Source: VXPQ01 sp964608315 (GTDB lineage Bacteria; Bacteroidota; Rhodothermia; Rhodothermales; VXPQ01). Taken from it: a DNA stretch of 64,000 nucleotides. The translations under genes and the position numbers were made by a program. The notes under the pieces were generated by a model. It ran no database searches. It was not told where the DNA came from and saw nothing but the letters and a program-made list of their open reading frames with translations. Each line of letters opens with the position of its first letter. Within the stretch, counting starts at the first letter, position 1. The DNA lies in contig CAZSNF010000005.1 in assembly GCA_964608315.1 (NCBI GenBank), positions 87,018 to 151,017 of the forward strand. The letters are read 5' to 3'. Positions 9,101 through 16,726 of this stretch are shown here, one piece after another.

Positions 9101-9249
9101 CGAACGAACACGTACCCGTCTTCAGCGCAGGCATGTCGGCGCGCGTCAATATTTTGGGCTACATTGTGCTGGAATCGTATTATGCATTTCCTTTCCAGCG
9201 CCCGGACGCGGGTTGGCAACTGGGATTCCGCCTGGCGCCCGGCTGGTAA
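6145..9249 (+). CDS. Outer-membrane protein with HExxH peptidase-like domain, TolB-like propeller and C-terminal beta-barrel
   Basis: A 1034-residue secreted protein. It has a signal peptide (residues 1-28, cleavage near VEA-QYF). The domain that follows carries HELVHSFQYD (HExxH at 141-145) and a downstream LIEGTAEYLS that could supply a third zinc ligand, as in peptidase-MA-like proteins. Then come several PD40/TolB-like repeats with the recurring SPDGKYIAF or SPDGRQLAF motif (about residues 300-560), and last a region rich in alternating aromatic strands that looks like a D15/BamA-type barrel (about 640-1034, ending LGFRLAPGW). The start ATG has AGGA 8 nt upstream. The role is inferred only by domain: an outer-membrane protease-like or assembly protein. 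It is followed 17 nt later by pyrD on the same strand. Confidence 0.8.
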   Translation: MFRTASLLAYLLIFFACAALTPASVEAQYFGRNKVQYDRFDFKHFETEHFVIYYYPEEEQAVRDAARMAERWYSRHSRTYLREFKDKKPLIFYANDADFHQTNVIGGLIGEGTGGVTESLKQRVIMPLTGSYAETDHVLGHELVHSFQYDIGLSDQDPIRFNLGLLPLWLIEGTAEYLSVGRSDSHTSMWLRDALLRDDLPTIGQLTRDQRYFPYRFGQAYMAYIGGKYGDAAVANLFKLAGRAGVDSAFVYTLGITTDSLSTEWKQVVRKTYEPFMENKTPPEESGRRILAPELDGGEVNLSPSLSPDGEYIAFLSERDLFSINLFVANAKTGEVISSLKNPAANPHMDALRFIQSAGSWSPDGRQLAFVSFAGGDNRISIFDVRRRRVRQNIAVEGVTALTNLAWSPDGSSIAFTGLEGGISDLYVLNLETNAVRQLTNDRFADLQPDWSPDGKYIAFTTDRGGNHTDFDQLEYQKKGLALFDLERNEIRSLRPFGDVLHHNPQFSPDGKDLYFISDQNGFKDVYRLDLSSEQAYRLTNLATGVSGITALSPAMSVADRSGQMSFSVFSDNAYTVYVREPDELLGELAPPQPAGHIATASILPPIRSLNEGLVGNYLNDSMTGLPGLDLQWSEKEYRSNLELDYVAPPTIGVAAGGLYGTQVAGGVGFAFSDMLGDRNLFLVAQAQGTFKDIGGQASYIDYGQRINLGASAGHIPLLYGYSYGGFVDGYQVVEQLRQRIFIDQVAGIAQYPFSQTRRVEANAGFVRYGFDNEVEQFVGSGFSFGRNRIDPGESLFFTNIAERKPFYFFQGGLAFVGDYSFNGFTSPISGGRYRIEVSPNIGSETFVRGLFDYRQYLHVQPVTFAVRGLHIGNYGSNSAGDLFTTQYLGYSYYPGFVRGYNFQSFETAECIPTQTVFNGRCPSMDRLRGTHVALSSVEIRIPFLGTEQLGLISFPYLPTELALFADGAVAWSKDSSPTLKFDRDTNEHVPVFSAGMSARVNILGYIVLESYYAFPFQRPDAGWQLGFRLAPGW

Positions 9250-9266
9250 GGCAAAAATCCCCCTGG

Positions 9267-10373
9267 ATGTACGACATTTTCCGCCCCACGCTATTCAGGT
9301 TAGGTCCCGAGCAAGCCCATTACGTCGCCGCTTGCGCCGCGCGAGGCGTACAATTCGCGCGGGCAGAGCAGGCGCTAAAAAAAATGTTTGCGTTCGAGGA
9401 TGCGCGCCTCGAACAAACGCTGTGGGACCATGCTTTTCCCTCTCCGATCGGCCTTGCCGCCGGGTTCGACAAGAATGCGTCGCTTGTGCCGTTCTGGCAT
9501 GCGTTGGGCTTCGGCTTTGCAGAAATCGGCTCGGTCACGGCCTGGCCATCCCGGGGCAATCCCCGGCCCCGCGCCTTTCGCCTGATTGAAGACGAAGCGC
9601 TCGTCAACCGGATGGGCCTCAACAACAAGGGCGTCCGCAACATTGCCCGGCGGCTTCGCCGAACCGCTCCCCGGAGCCGGATTCCCCTCGGCGTGAATAT
9701 CGCCAGTACGCATGGCCGCAAGCTTGCGGGCAACTCCGCCGTGGAAGATTTCCGCTTGAGTTTCAAGACCATCGCCGATCAGGGGGCCTATGTGGCGCTG
9801 AATATTTCCTGTCCGAACACGCCGGACGGCAAAACCTTCGAGGATCCGGGGTCTCTGGAAATCCTGTTGAAGGTGATCATGGAGCAACGCAGGAAATCGG
9901 CGCCCGGCGTACCCGTGCTGCTGAAACTGCCGCCGCCGGTTTCTGATCGGATCGTATTCGACAGCGGCCTTAAGGAAATCGTCCGGCTTGCCCGCGAATA
10001 CGGCGTTGCGGGCTTCGTGGCCGTCAACACGGCGTCCGACCGGGAAGGACTTGCCGCACGGCCGGACCGCCTTGACGCCATCGGCAAGGGCGGGCTAAGC
10101 GGACGGCCGCTTGAAGCCCGCGCCACGAGCCTTGTTCGGCACCTGTACCGACTCACGGAAGGGACGATGCCTGTTATTGGCGTGGGCGGCGTATTTTCCG
10201 CCGAGGACGCCTACCGAAAACTCCGCGCCGGCGCCTCGCTCGTGCAACTGTACACCGCGCTTGTTTACCGCGGCCCGGACGTCGTACGCGAGATCAAGAC
10301 AGGATTGACGCGACTGCTCGAAAAAGACGGCTTCGATTCAGTCGCGGATGCGGTGGGCGCAGACGCCGCGTAA
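9267..10373 (+). CDS. pyrD: Dihydroorotate dehydrogenase, class 2 (quinone)
   Basis: Oxidises dihydroorotate to orotate in pyrimidine synthesis, passing electrons to quinone at the membrane. The 368-residue protein starts at ATG 9267 (MYDIFRPTLFRLGPEQAHYV); the N-terminal helices are the membrane-associated extension of class 2 enzymes. Family motifs include GLAAGFDKNA (FMN loop), EIGSVTAWP, NRMGLNNKG, ALNISCPNTPDG with Ser as the catalytic base of class 2 enzymes (class 1 has Cys), GGLSGRPLE and VIGVGGVFSAEDAYRKLRAG (phosphate/FMN binding). A longer in-frame extension back to 9057 overlaps the upstream gene and is rejected. It lies 17 nt after the barrel protein and 29 nt before the TonB receptor. 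Confidence 0.95.
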   Translation: MYDIFRPTLFRLGPEQAHYVAACAARGVQFARAEQALKKMFAFEDARLEQTLWDHAFPSPIGLAAGFDKNASLVPFWHALGFGFAEIGSVTAWPSRGNPRPRAFRLIEDEALVNRMGLNNKGVRNIARRLRRTAPRSRIPLGVNIASTHGRKLAGNSAVEDFRLSFKTIADQGAYVALNISCPNTPDGKTFEDPGSLEILLKVIMEQRRKSAPGVPVLLKLPPPVSDRIVFDSGLKEIVRLAREYGVAGFVAVNTASDREGLAARPDRLDAIGKGGLSGRPLEARATSLVRHLYRLTEGTMPVIGVGGVFSAEDAYRKLRAGASLVQLYTALVYRGPDVVREIKTGLTRLLEKDGFDSVADAVGADAA

Positions 10374-10402
10374 TTCCTTTTTCCCTTACCCGCCAGCGAG
10401 CC

Positions 10403-13400
10403 GTGCCTGTCTCCGCGACCCGTCTTCTTGTCGGCGCTCTTGTCGGCGCTCTTGTCTGCGTCGCGGCGCTTGTTTGCAGCAGCGCATATACGGCTCGCGC
10501 GCAGTCGGCGGCCACCACCGGCGTCATACGGGGAACCGTATACGACGCCTCGGGCGAGCCAGCGCCCGATGCCGGAATCATTATCCACCACCTGGACACC
10601 GGCCTGCGCACGATAGTCGAAACCACGGCCGCGGGCGCCTTTGCGCGGGCGTTGCTGCCGCGCGGCGAATATGATATTCTGGTCGTCTCCGAAACCAATC
10701 TTGGCGAAATCCGCCGGGAAGGACTGGTCTTGCATACCGGCGAAACGCTTGTCCTCGACCTTGCCTTTTCGGTCATTGATCTGGAGGAGATTACCGTAAC
10801 CGCCGACGAGGCTCCGCTCGTTGATCCCGAAGACGCCACCCGGTCGCAGCGCCTTTCCGGGGAAATAGTGGACGCCTTGCCCAACAATGGCCGCAACCTC
10901 CTCGACCTGACCCTGCTGACCCCCGGCGTCTCCATCGGACAGGGGCCGGACGGAGACGTGCTCAACATCGCCGGACAGCGCGGAATATTCAACAATTTCA
11001 TGGTCGACGGCGCCGATTTCAACAATCCCTTTTTCGGCGAACAGCGCGGCGGACAACGGCCTGCGTTTACCTTCAACCAGGACGCCGTGGAAGAGATGAT
11101 TGTCGTAAGCCAGGGCGCGCCCGCGGAATTCGGCCGTTCCGCAGGCGGCTTCATCCATGTCGTGACGCGCTCAGGAACCAACGATTTCCGGGGATCGGCG
11201 CACTATTTCGGGCAATGGGACGCCATCTCCTCCGAATATCGCCCGGAACGGGGGGGCGGCAAGCCGTCCTTTGGACGAAATCAGTTCGGATTTACGCTGG
11301 GCGGACCGATCATGCGGGACCGCGCCTTCTTTTTCGCCGCCTACGATCAGCAGGTTTCGTCCGAAACAAAGCAAACAGACCGGGCAGTGCAGCGACCGGC
11401 GGAACTGAACAAACTGGAAAACTTTCTGCGCGCCCGTTGGCCCAACCTTTTCGAAAACGAATTCGGACCCATTTCCCGCAGCGACGACGCCCGCGCCCTG
11501 ACGGCCAAGCTGGACTTCCATCTGAATACGCAGAACCAGGCTTCGATAAAATACAACTATGCCTGGTCCGAACAGGTCAACGGCACCTTCGACGTGGATT
11601 CGTGGGGACGCTCGGCGAATGGAATCGAGCAGGACTACTCGCACGCCGTCAATCTCGGCTTGCGGTCCTTGCTGGGCAATGCGGCGTTCAACGAATTCCG
11701 CGCCCAGTGGGCCGCAGAGCATCGCCCGCGCCGCTATCGGGGTCCTGTTTTGCCGGGCGCCGCCCCGCCGGCCACCCCGCAGTTCGGCGAGATTGGCGGA
11801 CGCCCCTTTCCCGACGTCGCCATGGATTTCGCCGACGGATTCCGGATCGGCTTGCCATACTTCCTGCCGGTCCACCCCAGCAAGGACGAACGGCTTCAAC
11901 TCGTCAACAACGTTTCCTTCCTGACAGGCGATCACCTTTTCAAGGCCGGTATAGAATACAATCGGACAAAGGTAAAACAGCAATTCATCGGATTCGCCAA
12001 CGGGCGGTACATTTTCGATTCGGTGGACGGGTTCATCGGGTTCGTCGAACAGGGGAATCGATACGTTACCTGTTCGGACAGGTCAAGCAGCGCGGAAGGA
12101 ATTTGCCCGGAAGGGGCGTCCATCACCGGACCGACGCTGTTGTATATGCAATCGGCGACCGTCCCTGGCGTACCTCCCGAAAATCTCGGGGTTCAGTCCT
12201 TCCGCGCCCACGAACTGGCGCTTTTCGTACAGGACACCTGGAAAATCGGGACCCGTCTGGTCCTGAATCCCGGATTGCGCTGGGAAGGGGTCTGGCATCC
12301 GGACGTGTTCGTGGAGCCCGAGGAAACGTTCTATGCGCCATATCTGAGCGACCCGCGCTTTCCCTCGGACGGGACCATTCCCGACGACTTCGACAATTTC
12401 CAGCCCCGCCTGGGGTTGACGTGGAATGTCGGAGGGAAAAACGCCACCATCGTACGCGCCAACGCCGGATCGTATTATGCGCGCATACCGGGACTGGTCT
12501 TTGCATCGCCCCGCTCCACCAACGGCGCGTATCAGCAGATTCTGTTCCGAAGCAGCGCCGATTCGCCCGTGCTGGGCCCCGTGCCCCCGATCAACGCATT
12601 GATCGACGGATCGGACACGGTCCCCTTCCTGCCGGACATCCATGTCGTCGGGCGCAACCTGGAACTGCCGCGCACCTGGTCGTTCAGGGCCGGGATAGAC
12701 CATGCCTTCGGAAATGGCCTGGCAACGAGCATCTTCTGGCAGCATGCCCGCACCGATCATCTTTTTCGCTTTATCGACCGCAACGCCGCCGCACTCGGAT
12801 CTCCCTTCGGCGCAGGTACGCATCCGGGAGGCGGAGGCCTCGCTACGCTGTACGCGGTGGAAAGCTCGGCCCGCTCGCGGTACCACGGGATCACGCTGGA
12901 CGCGCGCGGACGCGACGCATTCGACGGACTGCTGGATTTCGAAACCAGCTATACGCTCGCCTTCGACCGTTCGGACGACGACAACGAGCGTGACCCGTTC
13001 ACCTTCACCTACGCAGACCCCCGCAACCTGACGCCGGAATACAACTGGTCCGACCGCGACCGACGCCATCGGTTTGCGGGCTATTTCGCCTTTTCCCTTC
13101 CGGGCAAGGTTTCTTTCAGCAATATCTTCCGGTATCTTTCGGCGTCGCCGGTTTCCGAGCGGTGCGACCGGCGAGGCGAACGCGCCGACGCGCCGGCGGA
13201 CCGCATCTGCGCGGACGGGACGATCCTGCGACGCAACACGCTGCGGCGCAACAACGCATTCTTTACCTGGGACGCACGACTCGCGCGCACATTCGGGACC
13301 AAAGCCCGGCTCGAAGTCATGGTCGATTTTTTCAATGTCACGAATGCGGACAATTTCCTTGACACGGCCCTCGGCTCGCTGCTCTTCAACTTCGACGGCG

Positions 13401-13462
13401 CGATTCGGAGCGGGCTCGGGGACACGCGGCGGGCTCAGATAGGAGCCAGAGTGCGCTTCTGA
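10403..13462 (+). CDS. TonB-dependent receptor, Oar-like, with carboxypeptidase-regulatory-like domain
   Basis: An outer-membrane, TonB-energised transporter or surface receptor. The 1019-residue protein has a signal peptide made largely of repeated LVGALVGAL (the DNA repeats GTCGGCGCTCTT), then a CarboxypepD_reg-like domain (GVIRGTVYDASGEPAPDAGI, residues 41-60), a plug domain (NGRNLLDLTLLTPGV; NFMVDGADFNNPFF; EEMIVVSQGAPAEFGRSAGG) and a long barrel with FRLQLVNNVSF-type strands, ending RRAQIGARVRF. The start is a GTG at 10403; no in-frame ATG lies before the hydrophobic core. The ligand cannot be told from sequence. It follows pyrD on the same strand and is followed by an IS3 remnant. Confidence 0.88.
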   Translation: MPVSATRLLVGALVGALVCVAALVCSSAYTARAQSAATTGVIRGTVYDASGEPAPDAGIIIHHLDTGLRTIVETTAAGAFARALLPRGEYDILVVSETNLGEIRREGLVLHTGETLVLDLAFSVIDLEEITVTADEAPLVDPEDATRSQRLSGEIVDALPNNGRNLLDLTLLTPGVSIGQGPDGDVLNIAGQRGIFNNFMVDGADFNNPFFGEQRGGQRPAFTFNQDAVEEMIVVSQGAPAEFGRSAGGFIHVVTRSGTNDFRGSAHYFGQWDAISSEYRPERGGGKPSFGRNQFGFTLGGPIMRDRAFFFAAYDQQVSSETKQTDRAVQRPAELNKLENFLRARWPNLFENEFGPISRSDDARALTAKLDFHLNTQNQASIKYNYAWSEQVNGTFDVDSWGRSANGIEQDYSHAVNLGLRSLLGNAAFNEFRAQWAAEHRPRRYRGPVLPGAAPPATPQFGEIGGRPFPDVAMDFADGFRIGLPYFLPVHPSKDERLQLVNNVSFLTGDHLFKAGIEYNRTKVKQQFIGFANGRYIFDSVDGFIGFVEQGNRYVTCSDRSSSAEGICPEGASITGPTLLYMQSATVPGVPPENLGVQSFRAHELALFVQDTWKIGTRLVLNPGLRWEGVWHPDVFVEPEETFYAPYLSDPRFPSDGTIPDDFDNFQPRLGLTWNVGGKNATIVRANAGSYYARIPGLVFASPRSTNGAYQQILFRSSADSPVLGPVPPINALIDGSDTVPFLPDIHVVGRNLELPRTWSFRAGIDHAFGNGLATSIFWQHARTDHLFRFIDRNAAALGSPFGAGTHPGGGGLATLYAVESSARSRYHGITLDARGRDAFDGLLDFETSYTLAFDRSDDDNERDPFTFTYADPRNLTPEYNWSDRDRRHRFAGYFAFSLPGKVSFSNIFRYLSASPVSERCDRRGERADAPADRICADGTILRRNTLRRNNAFFTWDARLARTFGTKARLEVMVDFFNVTNADNFLDTALGSLLFNFDGAIRSGLGDTRRAQIGARVRF

Positions 13463-13555
13463 GCGCGTGCCGGAATGGCGAGACGTCTCCGATGGCCATC
13501 GCCTTTCCTTTCTACCGCTTGCCGCCTGCGTGGCGCAGCCTCAAGCAGGAAGAAG

Positions 13556-13767
13556 TCCACCGGCGCGCGTACGAGACAGTGGCCGAAGCCAAAAAGGGAA
13601 TCAGCAACTACTGCGCTACTTCAACGAAGAGCGCCGGCGCCAGAGCCTTGGCAATCTCACGTCCGGTGACGTATACTACAGACGAAAGCCGCTGACGAAG
13701 GCGGCGTAACCCACCGCAACCCTGCATCTGAAACGGCTCCTGAAAACTGGACAGTTTTCCCGGACCA
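13556..13767 (+). mobile_element. IS3-family transposase remnant, right end (frameshifted)
   Basis: Two frames carry the C-terminus of an IS3 OrfB integrase: RAYETVAEAKKGIS in one and RYFNEERRRQSLGNLTSGDV in the next, ending YYRRKPLTKAA at TAA. A frameshift separates them. The sequence after the stop (ACCCACCGCAACCCTGCA, CTGAAAACTGGACAGTTTTC) recurs at the second remnant near 18106, so it is probably the right terminus of the IS. The left part of the element is missing. Copies face each other across the cluster at 13785-18075. Confidence 0.75.
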
Positions 13768-13784
13768 CTTCTGTGAGTGCGAGT

Positions 13785-14987
13785 ATGTCATGTCCCTCGC
13801 CCCCCGAACGCGTGGATACAAACGCGCCGTCCGCCTATCAGGCCGGATATGAGCGCGCCTGCGCGCTTAATCCGGGTCTTGCCGAGCAATACGTCAGGCA
13901 TACGCGCATCGGCGACCCTCTCGCCGATGCGGTCATAGATTCCTTAGCCCCGTTTTCGCCGGGGAAAGTAAACCGGTTCATCAAGGCTGGCATGCAACAG
14001 GACGCGGAGGTTCTGGCTGAGGCGCCCCGATTGCTGCGTGATTTTTTCGATATGATCGAAACGCCGCCGGAGTGGTTCGATCCGGCTATTATGCGAGGGG
14101 GCTACCGGGCTTTTCATAGTTATTCGGATTTGTTTATACCAGCTTTTTTCGTGGCCACCTTGCAGAATGCGTCTACCCTGATAGCCAAGGCGTTCTATGC
14201 TTCGGGTCGGACAATGAGCGGTTTTGGGCCGCGGCGAGTCCGGCAGAACACTCGGCATTTTATTGAGATCATGTTGCCGGGCGCTCTTGATCGCCAGGGA
14301 GACGGCTGGAAACTGTCCGTGCGCATCAGACTGGTGCATGCGCAACTCAGGCGGCTTATCCGCGACCAGGGTAGTTGGGACGAAGAGGTTTACGGTACGC
14401 CGCTCAGCGCTGCGCACATGGCGCTTGCATCCGCTAATTTCTCCGCAACCACGCTACGACAAGCACAGAGACTCGGAGCTGAAATGGATGAAGAGATGCG
14501 TTACGGCTACATGCAGGCCTGGCGTTACGCTTCCTGGCTGATCGGCACCCCCGAGTTTTTTCTGTTCGAGGGCAACGAGGAAAAAACCCATGAATTGCAT
14601 CGGATCGCCCACGCAGCCGAACCGCCGCCTGCCGATGAGTCGGTCGTTATTGCGAATGCTCTGGTCAATGCATTGCCCAAAATTGCAGGCAAAACCGAGC
14701 TCGCAAAGCACCAAGCCTTTTTGACCCGCACATACCGGATCTCCAGGGCGCTGCTTGGCAACGATCTTGCAGATCAGCTCCAGTTCCCGAAATGCGATAC
14801 CAAGGGACTCCTGAGACGGATGCGCGTACTGCGCCAGGTTCACGCCATGTCTCACAAGTTGGCTCCAAACATCGCCCAGAAGTGGCGGGGAAATAATTTC
14901 GTCTTTTTACTGGAGGCGTCCATGCTGGACGATCTCAGATACCGGTTGCCCGATCACTTACAAGCGCAGATGACGACGCCATGGTAA
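13785..14987 (+). CDS. DUF2236 family oxygenase (MpaB / latex-clearing protein-like)
   Basis: A 400-residue protein assigned to the DUF2236/MpaB family, whose characterised members are heme oxygenases (rubber oxygenase Lcp) or ER-bound oxygenases. The signature is DGWKLSVRIRLVHAQLRRLI (about residues 170-190) with the conserved His and Arg, followed by YGTPLSAAHMALASANFSAT and an EEMRYGYMQAWRYASWLIGT segment. The chosen start is ATG 13785; a GTG at 13773 is also possible. The gene ends at TAA 14985-14987, overlapping the ATG of the sulfotransferase by 7 nt, so the two are translationally coupled. It begins right after the IS3 right end, which suggests it arrived with it. Substrate unknown. 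Confidence 0.75.
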   Translation: MSCPSPPERVDTNAPSAYQAGYERACALNPGLAEQYVRHTRIGDPLADAVIDSLAPFSPGKVNRFIKAGMQQDAEVLAEAPRLLRDFFDMIETPPEWFDPAIMRGGYRAFHSYSDLFIPAFFVATLQNASTLIAKAFYASGRTMSGFGPRRVRQNTRHFIEIMLPGALDRQGDGWKLSVRIRLVHAQLRRLIRDQGSWDEEVYGTPLSAAHMALASANFSATTLRQAQRLGAEMDEEMRYGYMQAWRYASWLIGTPEFFLFEGNEEKTHELHRIAHAAEPPPADESVVIANALVNALPKIAGKTELAKHQAFLTRTYRISRALLGNDLADQLQFPKCDTKGLLRRMRVLRQVHAMSHKLAPNIAQKWRGNNFVFLLEASMLDDLRYRLPDHLQAQMTTPW

Positions 14988-16021
14988 AACCTGTGCCTAT
15001 TCCGCCTGTCCTGGTTCTGAGTACCGGACGGTGTGGATCGACCATGGTGTCGAACATTCTGAACCGGCACCCGCGCGTTCTTAGTCTTTCCGAGTTTTAC
15101 AGTTACATCGGAATAGGTACGTTTCGTCCGCGGCGCCCTACCGGTGACTGGATGTGGGATCGCTTCAGTAAACAACAGCACAGGACCCGTCTCATGCTAC
15201 GGGAGCCTGTTCCGGAGTTGATCTATCCATTCGACGCCCCGAATGCCCGCTTTACGCCCAGTAATGTGCCGCCGATTATGTGCGCCGCGCTTCCCCATAT
15301 CACGGATGAGCATGACGCGCTGTTCGACGAGCTCGAACCGGTAGTTCGGGGACAACCCAGACAGGCGCCCGCCGATCATGTACGGCATCTTTTCGGATGG
15401 CTGTGCGAACGGTTTGGCCGGAGCGTATGGGTCGAACGCTCAGGCGGATCGCTGTTGTTCGCTTCCAAGCTGCTGCGCCTGTTTCCTGAAATGCGGGTGA
15501 TCCATGTGTACCGCGACGGGCGTGAGACGGCCATTTCCATGAGTCGTCATTATCTCTTTCGCCTGATTCTGGCGACCTTGCAAAAGGTGAAATTCGGCGG
15601 CTTTGACGCCATGGCGTTGTTGCGGAAAAGGAAGCTTTGGGAAAATATTAATCCCTATATGGAGCCCTTGTCTCGCATGGTCGCGAAGCCCGAAGACTTG
15701 TCGTTCGACAAACTCACGCTTCCTGGTTTTGCAGCGCTCTGGAGCGCACTGATTGAACTGGGAGATCATATGGTAGGCGATCTGCCGCCTGATCGCCTAC
15801 TGAATCTCAGGTTCGAGGATATGCAGGCGGAGCCGGAAGCCCATATCCGGCGACTCGTCCGGTTCATCGACCCGGCTCTGGAAAACGAGGATTGGGTTCG
15901 TGAGACCTCTGCCATTCCACGACCCACGCCGTCTAAATTCGCGCAACTCGATCCGAGCGAGCAGGCCGCCATCACCGAGGCATGCCGTCCCGGCCTCGAG
16001 CTCCTTGGCTATCCGCTTTGA
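14981..16021 (+). CDS. PAPS-dependent sulfotransferase
   Basis: Transfers sulfate from PAPS to a hydroxyl or amine of an unknown acceptor. The 346-residue protein carries the 5'-phosphosulfate-binding loop VLVLSTGRCGSTMVSNIL (about residues 10-27), followed by NRHPRVLSLSEFY, and the 3'-phosphate-binding region MRVIHVYRDGRETAISMSRH (about residues 170-190). The C-terminal part (RFEDMQAEPEAHIRRLVRFI) is typical of Sulfotransfer families. It overlaps the DUF2236 gene by 7 nt (ATGGTAA) and its 3' end overlaps the convergent DUF1499 gene by 13 nt. Its place in an oxygenase/P450 cluster suggests sulfation of an oxidised lipophilic product; this is inference. Confidence 0.85.
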   Translation: MVKPVPIPPVLVLSTGRCGSTMVSNILNRHPRVLSLSEFYSYIGIGTFRPRRPTGDWMWDRFSKQQHRTRLMLREPVPELIYPFDAPNARFTPSNVPPIMCAALPHITDEHDALFDELEPVVRGQPRQAPADHVRHLFGWLCERFGRSVWVERSGGSLLFASKLLRLFPEMRVIHVYRDGRETAISMSRHYLFRLILATLQKVKFGGFDAMALLRKRKLWENINPYMEPLSRMVAKPEDLSFDKLTLPGFAALWSALIELGDHMVGDLPPDRLLNLRFEDMQAEPEAHIRRLVRFIDPALENEDWVRETSAIPRPTPSKFAQLDPSEQAAITEACRPGLELLGYPL

Positions 16022-16620
16022 AGCCGGCGGCAGAGTTTTTCGATGCGCTTCCGGTTGACCTGGAAGTCCCAGAAGCCATACCGCGAAGTCGAGCGAACGT
16101 GGATCATTGCATGCCCGGCAAAAAGGCGGCACTCGACATCGTCCAGTATCCACGGGCTTACTATCCAGACGACATGCAGGTACTCGTCTGTTTCGGCAAG
16201 GACGGTAGTTCTCCAGGAGGAGGTCAACGCATTCTTGAACCGCAGGAATTCGGCGGTCGGATTCTCGGAAACAGCCAACGTGGCGTAGCAGGTTACCTTC
16301 CTGGTCGAGCGAATGTGGATTATGCCATGCTCGGCGCAAAGACACAATTCGATGTGATCCAGACCCAATGATGTCCGGCAGTCCGAGAGCAGTCTGCTCC
16401 GATAGGTCGCATGCACATACTCGTCCGTCGCGGTGAGGACGACGGTACGACGCAAGGAAGCCACCCAGTTTTTGATCTGCAGAAATTCGGCGGCCGGATC
16501 CCCTGAAACCGTGAAAGACGCAACGCAATGCGAGTCCGAGGCGGTCCGGCTGCACGCGCATCCGGACGTATCCGGAGAAGGCGCGAATTTCAGCGGCATC
16601 GTATTTTGAACAACTAACAA
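16009..16620 (-). CDS. DUF1499 family protein, internally duplicated
   Basis: A 203-residue protein made of two related halves. The first has SGDPAAEFLQIKNWVASL, VVLTATDEYVHATYRSRLL and GIIHIRST. The second has SENPTAEFLRFKNALTSS, TVLAETDEYLHVVWI, LDDVECRLFAGHAMIHVRST and ends SRYGFWDFQVNRKRIEKL, the typical C-terminus of DUF1499 proteins (SRvGysDlGvNRkRve). Only the second half keeps the full motif. The first codon is TTG at 16620; an ATG at 16599 (MPLKFAPSPD) is the more likely start. No Shine-Dalgarno is visible. Function of DUF1499 is unknown. It converges on the sulfotransferase, lies on the same strand as the P450, and belongs to the IS-bounded cluster. Confidence 0.75.
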   Translation of the reverse strand: MLVVQNTMPLKFAPSPDTSGCACSRTASDSHCVASFTVSGDPAAEFLQIKNWVASLRRTVVLTATDEYVHATYRSRLLSDCRTSLGLDHIELCLCAEHGIIHIRSTRKVTCYATLAVSENPTAEFLRFKNALTSSWRTTVLAETDEYLHVVWIVSPWILDDVECRLFAGHAMIHVRSTSRYGFWDFQVNRKRIEKLCRRLQSG

Positions 16621-16641
16621 CCCTGAATCGGTAAGGTGGAG

Positions 16642-16726
16642 TCTGATTTCAACGACGCCGGCACAATGTCCTGTACGCGCGAACGTGAAGCGCTGATCGA
16701 AGTAGAATTAATCAGAGGTTCCTTAA
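16642..16726. repeat. Half copy L of the dispersed palindromic repeat (beta interior)
   Basis: GATTTCAACGACGCCGGCAC, AATGTCCTGTACGCGCGAAC, GTGAAGCGCTGATCGAAGTA and TTAATCAGAGGTTCCTTAA match the right half of copy D (19352-19522). The outer TTAA supplies the TAA stop codon of the P450 gene (16723-16725, minus strand). Confidence 0.8.
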
